A DNA stretch of 64,000 bases from JALORV01 sp035498175 (GTDB lineage Bacteria; Pseudomonadota; Gammaproteobacteria; Burkholderiales; Burkholderiaceae_F): contig DATKAJ010000031.1 of assembly GCA_035498175.1 (NCBI GenBank), positions 9,127-73,126 on the forward strand, given 5' to 3'. A program made the translations under genes and the position numbers. This document shows, piece by piece, positions 62,090 through 64,000 of the stretch; within the stretch, counting starts at the first letter, position 1, and each line of letters opens with the position of its first letter. The notes below the pieces were generated by a model. That model was not told the origin of the DNA and did no database searches. It worked only from the letters and a program-made list of their open reading frames with translations.

Positions 62090-62692
62090 ATGATGGTGCT
62101 CTACTCTGGAACGACGTGCCCCTTCTCGCAGCGTTGCCGCTTCGTGCTTTTCGAGAAGGGCATGGACTTCGAGATCCGCGACGTCGATCTGTTCAACAAG
62201 CCCGAGGACATCAACGTGATGAATCCCTACGGGCAGGTGCCGATCCTCGTCGAGCGCGACCTCGTGCTGTACGAATCGAACATCATCAACGAGTACATCG
62301 ACGAGCGCTTCCCGCACCCGCAGCTGATGCCGGCTGATCCGGTGATGCGCGCGCGCACGCGGCTGTTCCTGTTCAACTTCGAGCGTGAGCTGTTCGTCCA
62401 TGTGCAGGCTCTCGAAAACAGCAGCAACCAGAAGCTGATCGAGAAGGCCCGCTCGACGATCCGTGACCGGCTGACCCAGCTGGCGCCGATCATGCTGAAG
62501 AACAAGTACATGCTCGGCGAGGACTTCTCGATGCTCGACGTCGCGCTGGCGCCACTGCTGTGGCGGCTCGACCACTACGGCATCGATCTGCCGAAAACCG
62601 CGGCTCCGCTGATGAAATACGCCGAACGCATCTTCTCGCGGCCGGCGTACATTGAGGCCCTGACGCCGTCCGAGAAGGTCATGCGCCGCTAG
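62090..62692 (+). CDS. sspA: Stringent starvation protein A
   Basis: SspA has a glutathione-S-transferase fold and associates with RNA polymerase in stress responses. The product is 200 residues. The N-terminal thioredoxin-like domain has LYSGTTCPFSQRCRFVLFEKG and GQVPILVERDLVLYESNIINEYIDE; the C-terminal helical domain has LGEDFSMLDVALAPLLWRLDHYG. The PFSQR segment is where a GST would have its catalytic residue. sspB follows after 14 bp. Confidence 0.95.
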   Translation: MMVLYSGTTCPFSQRCRFVLFEKGMDFEIRDVDLFNKPEDINVMNPYGQVPILVERDLVLYESNIINEYIDERFPHPQLMPADPVMRARTRLFLFNFERELFVHVQALENSSNQKLIEKARSTIRDRLTQLAPIMLKNKYMLGEDFSMLDVALAPLLWRLDHYGIDLPKTAAPLMKYAERIFSRPAYIEALTPSEKVMRR

Positions 62693-62706
62693 CGCCGCCG
62701 CCGTCG

Positions 62707-63213
62707 ATGCCGGAAATCCCGACCAAGCCGTATCTCATCCGTGCCATCCACCAGTGGTGCACGGATTCGGGGTACACGCCCTACATCGCCGTCCTTGCGG
62801 ACGAGACGGTCCGGGTTCCGCGCGACTTCGTCAAGAACGGCGAGATCGTGCTGAACATTTCGCCACTGGCGACCAACCGGCTGCAGCTCGGCAACGAGAC
62901 CATCGAGTTCCAGGCGCGCTTCGGCGGGGTCGCGCGCGAGGTGATGGTGCCGATCGATCGCGTGCTGGCCGTCTACGCGCGCGAAAATGGCCAGGGCATG
63001 GCCTTTGAAGTGCCCCGGGACGCCGCGCCGGCCGGGGTCGATCAGCCCGAGGCGACGCCGCTGCCGCGCGCGCCGATGGTGCTGGTGCCGATCGAGGGCC
63101 GCGCTGCGCGCGAGGACGTGGAACCGTCGAACGGCGAATCGGAGGCGCAGAGCCCGCCGGACGACACTCCGCCGCCGCGTGGCGAACGGCCCAAACTCAC
63201 GCGCATCAAGTAG
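62707..63213 (+). CDS. sspB: ClpXP adaptor protein SspB
   Basis: SspB delivers ssrA-tagged proteins to ClpXP. The product is 168 residues. The substrate-binding domain (about 1-110) starts with KPYLIRAIHQWCTDSGYTPY and has NISPLATNRLQLGNETIEFQARFGG. A Pro/Glu-rich linker follows, ending in the ClpX-binding tail PKLTRIK. It forms an operon with sspA. A tRNA-Thr gene starts 16 bp after its stop. Confidence 0.95.
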   Translation: MPEIPTKPYLIRAIHQWCTDSGYTPYIAVLADETVRVPRDFVKNGEIVLNISPLATNRLQLGNETIEFQARFGGVAREVMVPIDRVLAVYARENGQGMAFEVPRDAAPAGVDQPEATPLPRAPMVLVPIEGRAAREDVEPSNGESEAQSPPDDTPPPRGERPKLTRIK

Positions 63214-63229
63214 CGCGGCGACGCCACTT

Positions 63230-63305
63230 GCCGGCATAGCTCAGCTGGTAGAGCAGCGGTTTTGTAAACCGAAGGTCGGGGGTTCGAGTCCCTCTGCCGG
63301 CACCA
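63230..63305 (+). tRNA. tRNA-Thr (anticodon TGT)
   Basis: 76 nt including encoded CCA. The acceptor stem GCCGGCA pairs with TGCCGGC (63295-63301), discriminator A63302, CCA 63303-63305. The D arm has GCTC/GAGC, the T arm GGGGG TTCGAGT CCCTC. The anticodon loop TTTGTAA gives anticodon TGT at 63263-63265 (threonine, ACA). The first anticodon-stem pair is G-A, known in this tRNA type. Confidence 0.97.
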
Positions 63306-63357
63306 CAGCGCGGCGCCGCGATGAATCGGCCGCCACTGCGCTCCATGGCGAAGGGTT

Positions 63358-64000
63358 CTACTTCGCCCCGTCCTCGTCGATCTGCAGCGACGGGATCTCC
63401 GGCATCGACGCCGGCGCCGCGGTGTCCGGCGCCGGACTCACGCCGAAAGCGGGGACGTTCGCTCCCTGTCCGTAGTGCACGAGGTCCGGGAAGGCGAAGA
63501 CAGCGGCGAACACGAGCAGTTGCGCACAGAGAAAGGGCAGCAGCTGCCGAGCGACTTGGCGCGTTGACACGCGCTCGCCGAGCGCGCCGCGGGTCATCAG
63601 CAGCGCGTAGCCAACGGGTGGCAGCAGGAAGCTCGCCTGCAGCGTGAGCAGCACCAGCACGGCGACCCAGCTCGCATCCGGGACGCGCGCCAGCAGTGGC
63701 GGCATTAGCACGGGAACGAGCACGAAGATGATTTCAAAGGCATCGAGGGCAAACGCGGACAGGCCGATCACACCGAGCACAACGAGTGTTGCGACACCTG
63801 CGCCACGAGGCAGCGCGTCGATCCAGCCGTCGAGCAGCCTGTCCGTGCCGAGTGCGCGGAACACGAGCGTGAACGTCGTGGCCGCTGCGAGCAGGGCGAA
63901 CAACGCTCCGGTCGTGGCCATCGTATCGGCGAGGAGGGTTGCGAGCGCAGGCCTGGGCAGCCCGCCGGTCACGCTCGCGGCAACGAACAGGACGAAGGCG
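63358..64000 (-). CDS. TRAP-type transporter large permease, C-terminal part
   Basis: The gene reads on the minus strand and continues beyond the right edge; about 214 residues are visible. They contain at least five hydrophobic segments with the DctM-like pattern, for example LGVIGLSAFALDAFEIIFVLVPVLMPPLL and LQASFLLPPVGYALLMTRG. The last ~35 residues are a soluble, acidic/proline-rich tail. TRAP large permeases import organic acids with a binding protein; the substrate and the rest of the system lie outside the window. It is convergent with the tRNA-Thr gene. Confidence 0.8.
   Translation of the reverse strand, partial: AFVLFVAASVTGGLPRPALATLLADTMATTGALFALLAAATTFTLVFRALGTDRLLDGWIDALPRGAGVATLVVLGVIGLSAFALDAFEIIFVLVPVLMPPLLARVPDASWVAVLVLLTLQASFLLPPVGYALLMTRGALGERVSTRQVARQLLPFLCAQLLVFAAVFAFPDLVHYGQGANVPAFGVSPAPDTAAPASMPEIPSLQIDEDGAK

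Noticed and set aside
63230..63305. tRNA-Thr as a possible pseudogene because of a G-A pair at the top of the anticodon stem
   Set aside because: All other stems and loops are intact, CCA is encoded, and this mismatch is known in tRNA-Thr(TGT) of related bacteria.

Overview
This 64 kb window is GC-rich, densely coding chromosomal DNA from a betaproteobacterium, probably of the Burkholderiales or a close relative. Four things support this: infA sits between secY and rpmJ inside the ribosomal protein cluster; the run lptM-lysA / cyaY / mrcA / pilMNOPQ-aroK-aroB-dgt-gltBD is present; an mla phospholipid-transport operon (with mlaA inside it) leads into murA, a complete his operon, tatABC and petABC-sspAB; and hisG is the short form. 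Coding density is very high, with many 1-4 bp start/stop overlaps. I see no phage, integrase, CRISPR array, rRNA gene or intact insertion sequence. Almost everything is core housekeeping. The oddities are in spacers, one domesticated-looking transposase relative, one Ig-like lipoprotein and a few very small genes.

Layout. 1-7107: the end of the spc operon and the alpha operon (rplF partial, rplR, rpsE, rpmD, rplO, secY, infA, rpmJ, rpsM, rpsK, rpsD, rpoA, rplQ), closed by a clear intrinsic terminator. 7121-9619: a NodI/NodJ-like ABC exporter, cutA and an Hsp15-like S4 protein in one overlapping unit. 9625-12540 (minus strand): corA, hemB and engB. 12683-17986: cytochrome c4, guaC (minus), msrPQ, lysA-lptM (minus) and cyaY. 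17995-20364 (minus): the class A penicillin-binding protein, divergent from pilMNOPQ (20772-26062). The pil operon ends with an Ig-like lipoprotein gene and a hairpin terminator. 27841-37759: aroK, aroB, a dGTPase-like gene, a RAYT/IS200-like gene without its catalytic histidines, a REP-like inverted pair, and gltB-gltD.

37963-63213: a hotdog thioesterase; an amino-acid binding protein; mlaF-E-D-A-C-B; a YadG/YadH-like ABC exporter with a tiny coupled ORF between its two genes; an IbaG/BolA protein; murA; hisG-D-C-B-H-A-F-I-E; hinT; tatABC; a Sel1-repeat protein; a DegS-like protease and mscL (minus); the Rieske/cytochrome bc1 genes petABC; and sspA-sspB. The window closes with tRNA-Thr(TGT) and the C-terminal part of a TRAP-type large permease on the minus strand.

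Several modules build or serve the cell envelope: the PBP, LptM, type IV pilus secretin, Mla lipid traffic, MurA, Tat export and an envelope protease. Others provide nitrogen and amino-acid metabolism (gltBD, the his operon, lysA, aroKB). I found no clear new multi-gene system. The best leads are the HUH-less RAYT-like gene with its REP pair, the Ig-like lipoprotein that closes the pil operon, the doubly coupled 47-codon ORF, a strong hairpin covering the hisH start codon, and an orphan plus-strand terminator in front of hemB.
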